From Aurantibacter crassamenti (GTDB taxonomy: Bacteria > Bacteroidota > Bacteroidia > Flavobacteriales > Flavobacteriaceae): DNA of 64,000 nucleotides. The DNA is taken from assembly GCF_016811105.1 (NCBI RefSeq), contig NZ_JAFBGM010000001.1, positions 372,001 through 436,000 of the forward strand, in the 5' to 3' direction. Position 1 is the stretch's first letter. Each line of letters begins with the position of its first letter. Both the position numbers and the translations under genes were made by a program. The notes beneath the pieces were generated by a model that saw nothing but the letters and a program-made list of their open reading frames with translations, was not told the origin of the DNA and did no database searches. Below are positions 15,594 through 23,892 of this stretch, piece after piece.

Positions 15594-18074
15594 ATGAGCG
15601 AAAAAGTTACAAAAAAAATCAATCCTAAAATTGTTTTTAGTTATTTGATGCTTGGTGTTCTAGCCTTAGTTGCTGGCTATTTTATTTATTCAGAAGTACA
15701 GGTTTACCTTGCCGAAGATACGGTTAGCTTAAATGACCGAAAACTACTAAGAACAGGCTCTTTGGTCACTAAACTTTATGAAGCTGAAAGTATTTCAAAA
15801 GTTGCAATACAGACAAAAAATGAAGAAAATTTTGATGCATATTCGCAAAAAATTGATTCTATCTACAGTGATATAGACACTCTAAAACTATTAACCCAAA
15901 GTGAATCTCAAAAAATAAAGCTCGATAGCGTTCAAGCACTTTTACGACAAAAAGTAAACAACAATAACGAATTCATTATTCTTAGTAAAGAAAACAATGG
16001 TGATAATTCAATTCAAACAGCCCTTAAAGAATTCGATAAAATAGAAGAATCTTACGGAAAATTTTCAGCTGAAAATCTATTTCCAAATTTTGATAAATTT
16101 TCACCTAGCTTACAAAAATCACTTAGAGAATATGCTGCACTAATTAATAAAAATGCGCCAACTAATGCAGATGGTAGTGAAAACGCTGCCTATATTGATT
16201 CTATACTTAGAGATTCAAAGGCTATGTTAGAAAAAACGCTAAGACAAAGCACTAAAACAAAACGTTCTTTATCTCAAAAGGAAATTCAAATTACCAAAAA
16301 TGACCAAAAACTCTCACAACAATTAAGGGGTATTATTGCTGCCTTTGAGCAAGAAATAATGCTGAATACTTACACAGAAAGCCAAGCAAAGCAAGCAGCC
16401 TTAAGAAGAAGTATGCGTTGGGCCGGTTTAGCAGCTATTCTAGCCTTTTTAATTGTTGGATTATTCTCATTCTTAATCAATAGAGATTTCTGGAAAATTC
16501 AAACCTATCAGCGGCAGTTAGAAAAAGAAAAAAAATATTCTGAATCACTACTACAAAGTCGTGAACAATTAATTTCAACTGTTAGTCATGATTTGCGAAC
16601 ACCTTTGAATACTATAAGTGGATATGCAGAATTAATGGAAAGCACTGAATTAACCGCTAAACAAGGTGATTACATTAAAAATGTAAAGTCAGCATCAGAA
16701 TATGTGGGCAATCTAGTGAACGACCTTTTAGACTTTTCAAAATTAGAAGCGGGCAAACTGAACATTGAAAATGTACCATTTATTGCGGCGCACCTTATTC
16801 AAGAAACTGCAGAAAACCTTCAAGAAATACACAAGAGTAAAAATCTAAAGCTAATTTTGAATCTTGATGAAAACTTACAAAAAACATATTTAGGCGATCC
16901 CTTTAGAATACGTCAGATTCTAACTAATTTAATTGGTAATGCCTTTAAATTTACAGAGCAAGGGTATATTGAAATTACCGCTACGGCACTTTCTAGAAAA
17001 GGAAAATCAGTTGCATTGCAAATTAATATTAAGGATACAGGTATAGGAATTGCAAAAGAGAAACAACAACTAATATTCAAAGAATTTTCACAAGCAGAAA
17101 CAAACACTGATAAAAAATATGGCGGTCATGGACTTGGACTTACTATTTCAAAAAAATTAGCTGAATTATTACATGGTTCGCTTAGTCTTGAAAGCAATGT
17201 AAACCAAGGAAGCACTTTTAACTTAACACTACCATTATTAATAACTAATAAGGTTATAAAACAAGAAAGTGAAGCCCCGTATTTAGCCCCTAAATTGCGA
17301 ATGTTGATTATTGATGATGACACTGCACTGCTCCATATGTTGAAAGAATTAGCTGAAAGCATGGCAATTACAGCGCATACGTATACCAACTTTTTACAAG
17401 TAGAAAAGGATTCACATTTAGCCTATGACATTGTGTTAACTGACATTCAAATGCCTCAAATAAGTGGTTTTGAAGTATTACAAAAATTGAAATCTGGAGA
17501 TTACCAGCATTACAAGAAACAACCAATTATTGCAATGACGGGGCGTAGAGATTTAGAAAAAGAAGCGTACACGTCTATTGGATTTGCTGAAGTAATTAAA
17601 AAGCCATTTTCAAAACTTGAATTAATTACAGTATTAAAATTAATGGGAATTGAAATTAAAAAACAAGAGGATAAAAACGAGGTTGCGCCTATTTCAAATA
17701 CCTCAAATAATCTAAATGAACCCTATAGCTTAGATTTTATTTATTCTTTCTTAGGCAAGAACGAAGATGCTATTCAAGAAGTGTTACTAACCTTTTTAAT
17801 GGATACTGAAACGAATATGCAACTTTTAGAAGACACTATTGACAGCTTAGATCAAAAACAGATAAATCATGTCGCTCACCGTATGCTACCAATGTTTAGA
17901 CAATTGAAAGTAAACTCTGTGGTTCCTATTCTGGAACGTCTTGAATTGCTAAAAGAGTCGTCAATGGACAGCTACACGCTTCAAAAAGATTTAAAAAACT
18001 TAAAGGAAAATGTACTTATTCTAGCAAAAGCGTTAAAACGCCGCCTTTCTATAGATCAAGCTTATAGTGATTGA
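15594..18074 (+). CDS. hybrid sensor histidine kinase (HisKA-HATPase-REC-HPt)
   Basis: The 826-residue protein has transmembrane helices at about 13-33 and 277-295 around a helical periplasmic sensor domain. A coiled coil (about 300-325) and the phospho-acceptor H332 (SHDLRTPLN) follow. The ATPase boxes are TNLIGNAFKF, DTGIGI and GHGLGLTISK. A receiver domain has D617 (LTDIQMP), and a C-terminal HPt-like domain has H762 (VAHRMLPM). The HPt lacks the usual HxLKG form but keeps His. This is a full internal phosphorelay whose likely target is the convergent sigma-54 activator; the two genes overlap by 26 bp at their 3' ends. Confidence 0.93.
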   Translation: MSEKVTKKINPKIVFSYLMLGVLALVAGYFIYSEVQVYLAEDTVSLNDRKLLRTGSLVTKLYEAESISKVAIQTKNEENFDAYSQKIDSIYSDIDTLKLLTQSESQKIKLDSVQALLRQKVNNNNEFIILSKENNGDNSIQTALKEFDKIEESYGKFSAENLFPNFDKFSPSLQKSLREYAALINKNAPTNADGSENAAYIDSILRDSKAMLEKTLRQSTKTKRSLSQKEIQITKNDQKLSQQLRGIIAAFEQEIMLNTYTESQAKQAALRRSMRWAGLAAILAFLIVGLFSFLINRDFWKIQTYQRQLEKEKKYSESLLQSREQLISTVSHDLRTPLNTISGYAELMESTELTAKQGDYIKNVKSASEYVGNLVNDLLDFSKLEAGKLNIENVPFIAAHLIQETAENLQEIHKSKNLKLILNLDENLQKTYLGDPFRIRQILTNLIGNAFKFTEQGYIEITATALSRKGKSVALQINIKDTGIGIAKEKQQLIFKEFSQAETNTDKKYGGHGLGLTISKKLAELLHGSLSLESNVNQGSTFNLTLPLLITNKVIKQESEAPYLAPKLRMLIIDDDTALLHMLKELAESMAITAHTYTNFLQVEKDSHLAYDIVLTDIQMPQISGFEVLQKLKSGDYQHYKKQPIIAMTGRRDLEKEAYTSIGFAEVIKKPFSKLELITVLKLMGIEIKKQEDKNEVAPISNTSNNLNEPYSLDFIYSFLGKNEDAIQEVLLTFLMDTETNMQLLEDTIDSLDQKQINHVAHRMLPMFRQLKVNSVVPILERLELLKESSMDSYTLQKDLKNLKENVLILAKALKRRLSIDQAYSD

Positions 18075-19413
18075 TTTTATTGTAAAGCGTTTTTCTTGTC
18101 ACCTGTAGAAGCTTAGCAGCTTTTGATTTATTAAAATTGGTTTTTTTCAATGCCTTTAAAATACGCTCTTTTTCAAATTCTGCTTTTGAGAAATTTTCAA
18201 CTACAGAATTTTTTGCCGCCGGATTTATAACTTCTTTTGGCAATGCATTTAATTGAATTTCATTTCCAGTAGTTAACAGCACAGCTCTTTTTACTACATT
18301 TTTAAGTTCTCGTAGGTTTCCAGGCCACTGGTAATTCTGAAAAGCATCCCAAACTTCTGTAGAAAATCCATGAACATTTTTATCTAAATTTTTATTTGCT
18401 TCGTCTAAGAATCGATCTGCAAACAACATTAGGTCTTCAAAACGCTCTTCTAAAGAAGGGATTTGTATTGAAAATTCATTCAATCTATGATAAAGATCCT
18501 CACGAAAAGTACCATTATCAACAGCATCATTTAAATCTTCATTAGTGGCCGTAATAATTCGTAAATCTACAGCTACTTCAACCGTACTACCAACCCTTTT
18601 TATTTTTCGCTCTTGTAACGCTCTAAGCAAATGCACTTGATTCTCATAAGATAAGTTTCCTACTTCATCAAGAAATAATGTACCACCATTGGCTGCCTCA
18701 AAATTTCCAATTTTATCGGAAACAGCACCAGTGAAACTTCCTTTTATATGACCAAAAAATTCACTTGCTGCTAATTCCTTCGGTATTGCACCACAATCAA
18801 CTGCAATAAACTTATAGTTTTTACGTGCACTATTATCATGTATTGCTTTTGCAGTTACCTCTTTACCAGTTCCACTTTCACCAGTAATCAAAACCGACAT
18901 GTCAGTAGGTGCCACCAATTTTATATATTCTTCTAAAGTTTTAGAAGCTTCACTTACCCCTGTCACAACATTACCTGAAATTGGTGCATTATTTTTTGTG
19001 GTAGAATCAGCTGATTTCGATGAAGAATTATCGGGCACATCTTTTTGTTCAACACTAGTTTTTAGTGCAGATTCAATAACCATGAGAATCTCATCTGGAG
19101 TAAAAGGCTTTGAAATATAATCATAGGCACCATTTTTCATGGCTTTTACCGCTGATCCAACCTCTGCATACCCAGTCATTAAAACAACTTGGGTCTTATT
19201 ATTTTTCTCTTTAATATCGGCTAGCAGTTGAATTCCATCATAATCTGGTAATCTTAAATCAGTAAGAATGACATCAAAATCAGTTTCTTCAAACTTTATT
19301 TTAGCATCAGGTACTGCATAACTAGACTGCACATCATAGCCCTTTCTAGACAAAAACTTTTCAAGCATTTGGCAGAAGGCAGTATCGTCTTCAATTATCA
19401 AGATGTTTGGCAT
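18049..19413 (-). CDS. sigma-54-dependent response regulator (NtrC family)
   Basis: The 454-residue protein has a receiver domain with phospho-acceptor D52 (LTDLRLPDYDG). The AAA+ domain has Walker A GESGTGKE (178-185) and Walker B-region GGTLFLDEV (about 243-251). A Fis-type helix-turn-helix (NFNKSKAAKLLQVTRKTLYNK) ends the protein. The sigma-54 contact loop is GSFTGA (225-230) rather than the usual GAFTGA; the key FTGA is intact. It opens promoters with RpoN when phosphorylated, presumably through the convergent hybrid kinase. No strong -24/-12 promoter was seen in the window, so targets are probably elsewhere. Confidence 0.94.
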   Translation of the reverse strand: MPNILIIEDDTAFCQMLEKFLSRKGYDVQSSYAVPDAKIKFEETDFDVILTDLRLPDYDGIQLLADIKEKNNKTQVVLMTGYAEVGSAVKAMKNGAYDYISKPFTPDEILMVIESALKTSVEQKDVPDNSSSKSADSTTKNNAPISGNVVTGVSEASKTLEEYIKLVAPTDMSVLITGESGTGKEVTAKAIHDNSARKNYKFIAVDCGAIPKELAASEFFGHIKGSFTGAVSDKIGNFEAANGGTLFLDEVGNLSYENQVHLLRALQERKIKRVGSTVEVAVDLRIITATNEDLNDAVDNGTFREDLYHRLNEFSIQIPSLEERFEDLMLFADRFLDEANKNLDKNVHGFSTEVWDAFQNYQWPGNLRELKNVVKRAVLLTTGNEIQLNALPKEVINPAAKNSVVENFSKAEFEKERILKALKKTNFNKSKAAKLLQVTRKTLYNKINHYKLDL

Positions 19414-19639
19414 AAAACGTACTAAGTTTACTTATGTACGTAAATATAGCCCAAGAAAGCTGTTAAGAACTTAAAATAATACTAAAACAACCTATTGATC
19501 GATGAAAGGTAAAACACGTTAAATACTCAGCAAGAATAGGTTAACTCACAAAACTATAATCAAATGCAATCAATAATTTTTCAAATTTTTAATTCTAAAT
19601 TATAGTAAAAAAGATGCAAATAATACTTTTATAAATATA

Positions 19640-19667
19640 GAAAGGGGTTGCTATTGCAACCCCTTTC
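19640..19667 (-). terminator. hairpin after the first PepSY-like gene
   Basis: AAAGGGGTTG-CTATTG-CAACCCCTTT forms a strong stem 41 bp past the stop codon at 19708. The T tract on the minus-strand side is weak, so termination strength is uncertain. The rest of the 294-bp gap 19414-19707 shows no other structure. Confidence 0.6.
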
Positions 19668-19707
19668 TGACCAAACCAACTTGATACAAAACAAATAACT
19701 CAAGTTA

Positions 19708-20037
19708 TTACATTTCTATCCAATTTCCATTGTCATCGGCATACAAAGTACCAGCAGTACCATCTTGTAATGACACTTCTAATTTGTATTGGTTAGACTC
19801 ATTGATATAAGCCTTATCTATGCTAGCAGTAGGGTAGTTTTTCGAAACGGCAGCTGTAACAGCTTCTGGTAATTCATCAGCAGCAATTTCAGAAAAATCA
19901 TCTTGTGCAGCTACAACATCAGCAATTGCTTCAGTTGATTCAACAGATGTTTCTGCAGCTTGCTCAGTAACCTCATCTTGAGCGAATGCAGTCATCGTAC
20001 CCATACTCAAAGCCAAAACAAAAATTAATTTTTTCAT
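19708..20037 (-). CDS. small secreted PepSY-like protein
   Basis: The 109-residue protein has a clear signal peptide (MKKLIFVLALSMGTMTAFAQ), an acidic linker rich in Glu, Ala and Thr (about 20-45), and one domain (about 48-109) with the pattern ELPEAVTAAVSKNYP ... YKLEVSLQDG ... LYADDNGNWIEM. That is the single-repeat PepSY-like fold of Bacteroidota periplasmic proteins. I chose the ATG at 20037; an upstream frame adds 18 residues of no signal-peptide character. It is a diverged paralogue of the two genes at 20374 and 21211. Function unknown; PepSY-like domains are often suggested to bind or inhibit partners in the envelope. Confidence 0.85.
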   Translation of the reverse strand: MKKLIFVLALSMGTMTAFAQDEVTEQAAETSVESTEAIADVVAAQDDFSEIAADELPEAVTAAVSKNYPTASIDKAYINESNQYKLEVSLQDGTAGTLYADDNGNWIEM

Positions 20038-20373
20038 GATTTTATTTTTAATAGTTAAACTTGTTATACCTAATAGAAAATATAGTACCAAACTAAAACA
20101 AATCGATTAACAGATTGATTTACAGAGTTTTGTGAATTATTCATTAAAAACAAACTGTGTAATAGTGTGTACTTACGCCCCAAAAACGTATAAAATATAC
20201 GCAGCATAACGATATTTAGATCTACGCGTTCAGAATTAAAAGATATAGTACTATTAGTTCTTTGTTACCATTTAATGAAAAACATCATTCAATATTTTAC
20301 ATAAAAAAAAGCCTCTGTTTTCACAGAGGCCAATTTTATAAAGTAACTTATATAATTGAAAGAAGCGCGTGGC
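20038..20373. other. 336-bp region between PepSY-like paralogues
   Basis: It holds the minus-strand promoter region of the 19708-20037 gene and the terminator of the next paralogue (20303-20330). A short palindrome CGTATA-AAA-TATACG at 20187-20201 may be an operator. No further gene was seen. Confidence 0.5.
20303..20330 (-). terminator. terminator of PepSY-like gene, repeat copy 1
   Basis: GCCTCTGT-TTTC-ACAGAGGC stem with eight T residues on the minus strand. It is part of the 837-bp tandem repeat and is matched at 21141-21167. Confidence 0.88.
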
Positions 20374-20733
20374 TTACATTTCAATCCAGTTACCTTCAGC
20401 GTCAGCATATAATTCAGCAGTTTCGCCGTCAGCTTTAGCAACTTCTATTTTGTATTGAGCATCTTCATTAGCGTAAGCCTTTGAAATAGTAGCTCCTGGA
20501 TGAGCAGCTTCTAATGCAGTTGTAATAGCTTCAGGAACTTCTTCTAAAGCAACTTCGTTAAAACCATCTTGAGCTTCAACAGCTTCTTCAGTGGCAACAG
20601 CAACTTCTTCAGTTACAGCCTCTGTAGCTTCTGTTGCTACTTCAGTAGCTTCAGTTGATATAGCTTCAGTTTCTTGTGCAAATGCAGTTAGACTTCCTAG
20701 AGACATTACTGCTACTAATACTAATTTTTTCAT
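20374..20733 (-). CDS. secreted PepSY-like protein, repeat copy 1
   Basis: The 119-residue protein has a signal peptide (MKKLVLVAVMSLGSLTAFAQ), a repetitive acidic linker built of ATEA/VATEE units (about 22-53), and a PepSY-like domain (EVPEAITTALEAAHPGATI ... YKIEVAKADGET ... LYADAEGNWIEM). It differs from the copy at 21211 by one residue (Met10 for Leu). The cell should export it to the periplasm or beyond. Function unknown. It has its own terminator and a leader of about 165 bp before the fossil hairpin. Confidence 0.88.
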   Translation of the reverse strand: MKKLVLVAVMSLGSLTAFAQETEAISTEATEVATEATEAVTEEVAVATEEAVEAQDGFNEVALEEVPEAITTALEAAHPGATISKAYANEDAQYKIEVAKADGETAELYADAEGNWIEM

Positions 20734-20900
20734 TTTCTTTTTATTTAAAATTATTTATTCATTTTGATAATCTTCTATCCTATATAGAAAAATTATGCCA
20801 TTAGAATATTTAGGTAAGATATATGTTTAAAATACTGAATATCAATATATTAAATAAAAATTATAATAATAACAAGTGTATATTGCTGTGTAATAAATGC

Positions 20901-20929
20901 AAAAAGTGTGTAAACCTTACACACTTTTT
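20901..20929 (-). terminator. fossil copy of the DUF4301 terminator hairpin
   Basis: AAAAAGTGTGTAA-ACC-TTACACACTTTTT, the duplicate of the hairpin at 21738-21766. The stem is unchanged and only the loop and its neighbours have mutated, so it may still stop transcripts from either side. Confidence 0.7.
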
Positions 20930-20953
20930 GAACATTTTTAAAACATAGAATTA

Positions 20954-21100
20954 TTATTTAACCTGATGCGCAGGTTTTAATAAATCATTTACTGTTTTTA
21001 CAGGATTAAATGTTAGCAAAGGCACTTCAACAAAAATAGTCTTCCAAAATGCCATTGCTCCATTCTATAATCCGGGTAGCTCAAATGCTTTTAAATCTTT
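20954..21100 (-). pseudogene. remnant of the DUF4301 gene 3' end
   Basis: About 49 codons match the last part of the intact gene at 21791-23329 (ending ...TVNDLLKPAHQVK). The Trp codon in LPGLWNGAM has become the stop TAG here, and homology ends at 21100. It was left by the tandem duplication and cannot make a useful product. Confidence 0.9.
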
Positions 21101-21140
21101 CTTTAAGTATTCAAAAGCAAAAACATTAAATAAATTGCAT

Positions 21141-21167
21141 AAAAAAAGCCTCCGTTTTCACAGAGGC
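21141..21167 (-). terminator. terminator of PepSY-like gene, repeat copy 2
   Basis: GCCTCCGT-TTTC-ACAGAGGC stem (one G-U pair in RNA) with seven T residues on the minus strand, 44 bp after the stop codon. Confidence 0.85.
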
Positions 21168-21210
21168 TAATTTTATAAAGTAACTTATATAATTGAAAGA
21201 AGCGCGTGGC

Positions 21211-21570
21211 TTACATTTCAATCCAGTTACCTTCAGCGTCAGCATATAATTCAGCAGTTTCGCCGTCAGCTTTAGCAACTTCTATTTTGTATTGAGCATC
21301 TTCATTAGCGTAAGCCTTTGAAATAGTAGCTCCTGGATGAGCAGCTTCTAATGCAGTTGTAATAGCTTCAGGAACTTCTTCTAAAGCAACTTCGTTAAAA
21401 CCATCTTGAGCTTCAACAGCTTCTTCAGTGGCAACAGCAACTTCTTCAGTTACGGCCTCTGTAGCTTCTGTTGCTACTTCAGTAGCTTCAGTTGAGATAG
21501 CTTCAGTTTCTTGTGCAAATGCAGTTAGACTTCCTAGAGACAATACTGCTACTAATACTAATTTTTTCAT
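21211..21570 (-). CDS. secreted PepSY-like protein, repeat copy 2
   Basis: The 119-residue protein has the same layout as copy 1: signal peptide to FAQ20, acidic Glu/Ala/Thr linker, and PepSY-like domain ending NWIEM. Two of the three base differences from copy 1 are synonymous and one gives Leu10. It follows the DUF4301 gene and its terminator on the same strand, so it should have its own promoter in 21571-21737. Function unknown. Confidence 0.88.
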   Translation of the reverse strand: MKKLVLVAVLSLGSLTAFAQETEAISTEATEVATEATEAVTEEVAVATEEAVEAQDGFNEVALEEVPEAITTALEAAHPGATISKAYANEDAQYKIEVAKADGETAELYADAEGNWIEM

Positions 21571-21737
21571 TTTGTGTTTATTTAAAATTATTTATTCATT
21601 TTGATATTCTTCTATCCTATATAGAAATATTATGCCACTAGATTTTCTAGACCAGAATAAACTTTAAAGATTTGAATATCAGTATTTTAAATAAAAATGA
21701 TAATATTATCAAGTGTATATTGCTGTGTAATAAATGC

Positions 21738-21766
21738 AAAAAGTGTGTAAGGTTTACACACTTTTT
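21738..21766 (-). terminator. terminator of the DUF4301-containing operon
   Basis: AAAAAGTGTGTAA-GGT-TTACACACTTTTT, a 13-bp perfect stem with A and T ends, so it can work on both strands. It lies 25 bp after the DUF4301 stop. Confidence 0.8.
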
Positions 21767-21790
21767 GAATACTATTAAAAACTAGAACTA

Positions 21791-23329
21791 CTATTTAACC
21801 TGATGCGCAGGCTTTAATAAATCATTTACTGTTTTTACAGGATTAAATGTTATCAAAGGCACTTCAACAAAAATTGTATTCCAAAATGCCATTGCGCCAT
21901 TCCATAGTCCGGGTAACTCAAGTGCTTTTAAATCTTTGCCATCTTTTGTTTTTTGGGCAATAAATCCTTGCTTAGAATCTACATAATTCAAGAGATTAAA
22001 TTTTTCCCCTTTATAATTACGTACGCCGCAGACCAAATCAACAGGATTAAAGTGGGTTGCATTCTTTAGAATAGCGACTTGCTTAGAATCAGACATATCA
22101 ATTTGCGCCGATTCAATGATTTGAAGTGACTTGTGTTCTTTAGCATCAAGAATCCAAAAAGGGCCACCACCAGGTTCGCCTTCATTCTTAACCATACCAC
22201 AAACGCGTATTGGCCTATTCAACTTATCTTTTAAGACTTGTAGCTGTTCAGAAAGGCTAAAGCCCTCATATGAGTCTAAAAAACAAGCATTCAATTCTTT
22301 TTCTATGAATTGTTTTATCGCTACCATATCAGATCCTGATACCTTATCGTCATCTATTTTCTTAGCAAAATCAAACGCTTTTTCTTGTACCTTTAATAAA
22401 TGTCCGGCTAATATTTTTTTACTTTCAGCGATTTCGTCTCCATATTTAGAAACAGCAACATTATCAATATTTTTGATAAAAATAATATCAGCGTCTTGAT
22501 CATTAAGATTTTCAATCAACGCTCCGTGCCCACCAGGTCTAAAAAGTAATGAACCATCATCATTTCTAAAAGGCTTATTATCTAAATCAACCGCTATAGT
22601 ATCTGTTGCAGGTTTCTGATTTGAATAATCTACATTAAATTTAATACCCGAAGCACTTGCAATTTTTTCATTTGAATTCTCATACTCACTCGCAAACATT
22701 GCATCATGCTGCTCAGATATAGTGAAATGTAATTTTGCTAAACCATTGGCACTCGCATAGGCTACCGATTCTTTAAGGTGTTCTTCAAACGGAGTTGCGG
22801 CATGACTTTCATATTTATGAAAAGGAAGTAATCCTTTAGGAAAAAATCCATAATTCAAGCCTTTTTCAGACATCATCTCATTCACAAAGCTATATAACTC
22901 TTCTCCTATTGAGGATGATAAATTACCAATCCGATTCTTTACCAAATTGTAGAATGGCAAATCTTCTAAACCTTCAGAGAATTTTTGAATATCATTATCG
23001 CCAGTTCTTTTAATATAATCTTCTATGGTTTCTTCAGACCAATTATAATTATCCAAGAAATTGAAAAGTGCTTTAAACATTCGAGATGCAGCACCTGATG
23101 CTGGCACAAACTTTAAAAGTGATTTGCTTTGTCTATTTGCTTCAAAATTTTGAATTAACGCATTCTCTTCTTCTGAAGAAAACTTTAGAATTCCTTCGCC
23201 AACTATTGCAGCGCTTTCTAAATTCACAAAAGGAATACCATCTCTAAAAGTGTCTATTTGGTCTAACACCTTAGCTTTTGAGATTCCTTTATGTTCTAAT
23301 AATTGTTGATCAGTTTCAGTAAGGTTCAT
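21791..23329 (-). CDS. DUF4301 family protein
   Basis: The 512-residue cytoplasmic protein belongs to a Bacteroidota family without a known function. Motifs seen are FVPASGAASRMFKAL (about 76-90) and RPGGHGALIENLNDQDADII, followed by FIKNIDN (about 265-295). They recall the G-x-A-S/T-R-M and PGGHG...IDN blocks of sugar nucleotidyltransferases, so a GT-A-like fold that binds a nucleotide is a guess. Its ATG overlaps the stop of the NadR-like kinase by 4 bp, making it the last gene of a coupled operon. Its 3' end was copied into the tandem repeat downstream. Confidence 0.87.
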   Translation of the reverse strand: MNLTETDQQLLEHKGISKAKVLDQIDTFRDGIPFVNLESAAIVGEGILKFSSEEENALIQNFEANRQSKSLLKFVPASGAASRMFKALFNFLDNYNWSEETIEDYIKRTGDNDIQKFSEGLEDLPFYNLVKNRIGNLSSSIGEELYSFVNEMMSEKGLNYGFFPKGLLPFHKYESHAATPFEEHLKESVAYASANGLAKLHFTISEQHDAMFASEYENSNEKIASASGIKFNVDYSNQKPATDTIAVDLDNKPFRNDDGSLLFRPGGHGALIENLNDQDADIIFIKNIDNVAVSKYGDEIAESKKILAGHLLKVQEKAFDFAKKIDDDKVSGSDMVAIKQFIEKELNACFLDSYEGFSLSEQLQVLKDKLNRPIRVCGMVKNEGEPGGGPFWILDAKEHKSLQIIESAQIDMSDSKQVAILKNATHFNPVDLVCGVRNYKGEKFNLLNYVDSKQGFIAQKTKDGKDLKALELPGLWNGAMAFWNTIFVEVPLITFNPVKTVNDLLKPAHQVK

Positions 23330-23892
23330 TTTTTCTCTAATAATTTATCAATCTGTTCTACAGCTGTTTTTAAACGATTTTTTTTATCTCCCTTTAAGGT
23401 AATGAATTTACGATTATTACGCTCTAATGTTTCTTTAAAAAAATTAAACATGTACTCACGTTTATTAGGCTTGTCACGTAAATCATCACCAATCCATGGC
23501 ACATCTATATAAGTTAATAGATACAAATCATATTGATTTTCTAAAGCATGTTTTTCAAGAATTGGATCACAATGCCCAACATAATATGCTTCTGAATAGA
23601 CTTTAGTTTCAAGTAAATCAGTATCACAAATAAGCACATTTGTTGCTTTCTTTGCCAATTCGTTCTCTAATTTCATTTGACCCTCAGCGATCGGCAGCAA
23701 ATCATGTGGCTCACATGTTTTACGTTCATTGTTCCATTTATCTTGCAAATATTCACGTGCATATTCGGGCACCCACACTGTATGATAATGTCTGGCCAAT
23801 TGTTCAGACAGCGTTGTTTTTCCGGTAGATTCAGGCCCGAAAAGAACAACCTTTAAGATGTTTGAAGGCTGCTGTTTATATTTTTCTTCCAT
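23326..23892 (-). CDS. NadR-type P-loop kinase (ribosylnicotinamide kinase domain)
   Basis: The 188-residue ATPase resembles the C-terminal kinase domain of NadR, with Walker A FGPESTGKTTL (about 18-28), then WVPEYAREYL, then ICDTDLLETKVY. The N-terminal adenylyltransferase domain of NadR is absent. Known relatives phosphorylate nicotinamide riboside. It overlaps the PnuC-family gene by 40 bp, so uptake and trapping of a vitamin by phosphorylation is likely. Because a thiamine-binding-like gene lies in the same operon, the substrate could be thiamine rather than nicotinamide riboside. Confidence 0.85.
   Translation of the reverse strand: MEEKYKQQPSNILKVVLFGPESTGKTTLSEQLARHYHTVWVPEYAREYLQDKWNNERKTCEPHDLLPIAEGQMKLENELAKKATNVLICDTDLLETKVYSEAYYVGHCDPILEKHALENQYDLYLLTYIDVPWIGDDLRDKPNKREYMFNFFKETLERNNRKFITLKGDKKNRLKTAVEQIDKLLEKK

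Larger units (their letters stand above)
20303..21100. repeat. tandem repeat, copy 1 (period 837 bp)
   Basis: About 798 bp carrying terminator, PepSY-like gene, leader, hairpin and a fragment of the DUF4301 gene end. It aligns without gaps to 21140-21937 at a fixed offset of 837 bp. By hand alignment the coding parts differ at 3 of 360 bases, while the leader 20734-20953 differs at roughly 34 of 220. Confidence 0.9.
20734..21210. other. 477-bp region made by the tandem duplication
   Basis: It holds the leader of copy 1, a fossil hairpin (20901-20929), a remnant of the DUF4301 3' end (20954-21100), about 39 bp of junction DNA (21101-21139) and the terminator of copy 2. No intact gene was found. 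Confidence 0.85.
21140..21937. repeat. tandem repeat, copy 2 (period 837 bp)
   Basis: Matches 20303-21100 without gaps. Its 3' part is the true end of the DUF4301 gene, so this copy is the parental arrangement and copy 1 the derived one. Confidence 0.9.

Noticed and set aside
20898-20915. Sigma-54 promoter-like sequence (TTACAC-N5-TTTGCA on the minus strand) upstream of the PepSY-like genes
   Set aside because: The near-invariant GG of the -24 element is missing, and the sequence is explained by the terminator hairpin.
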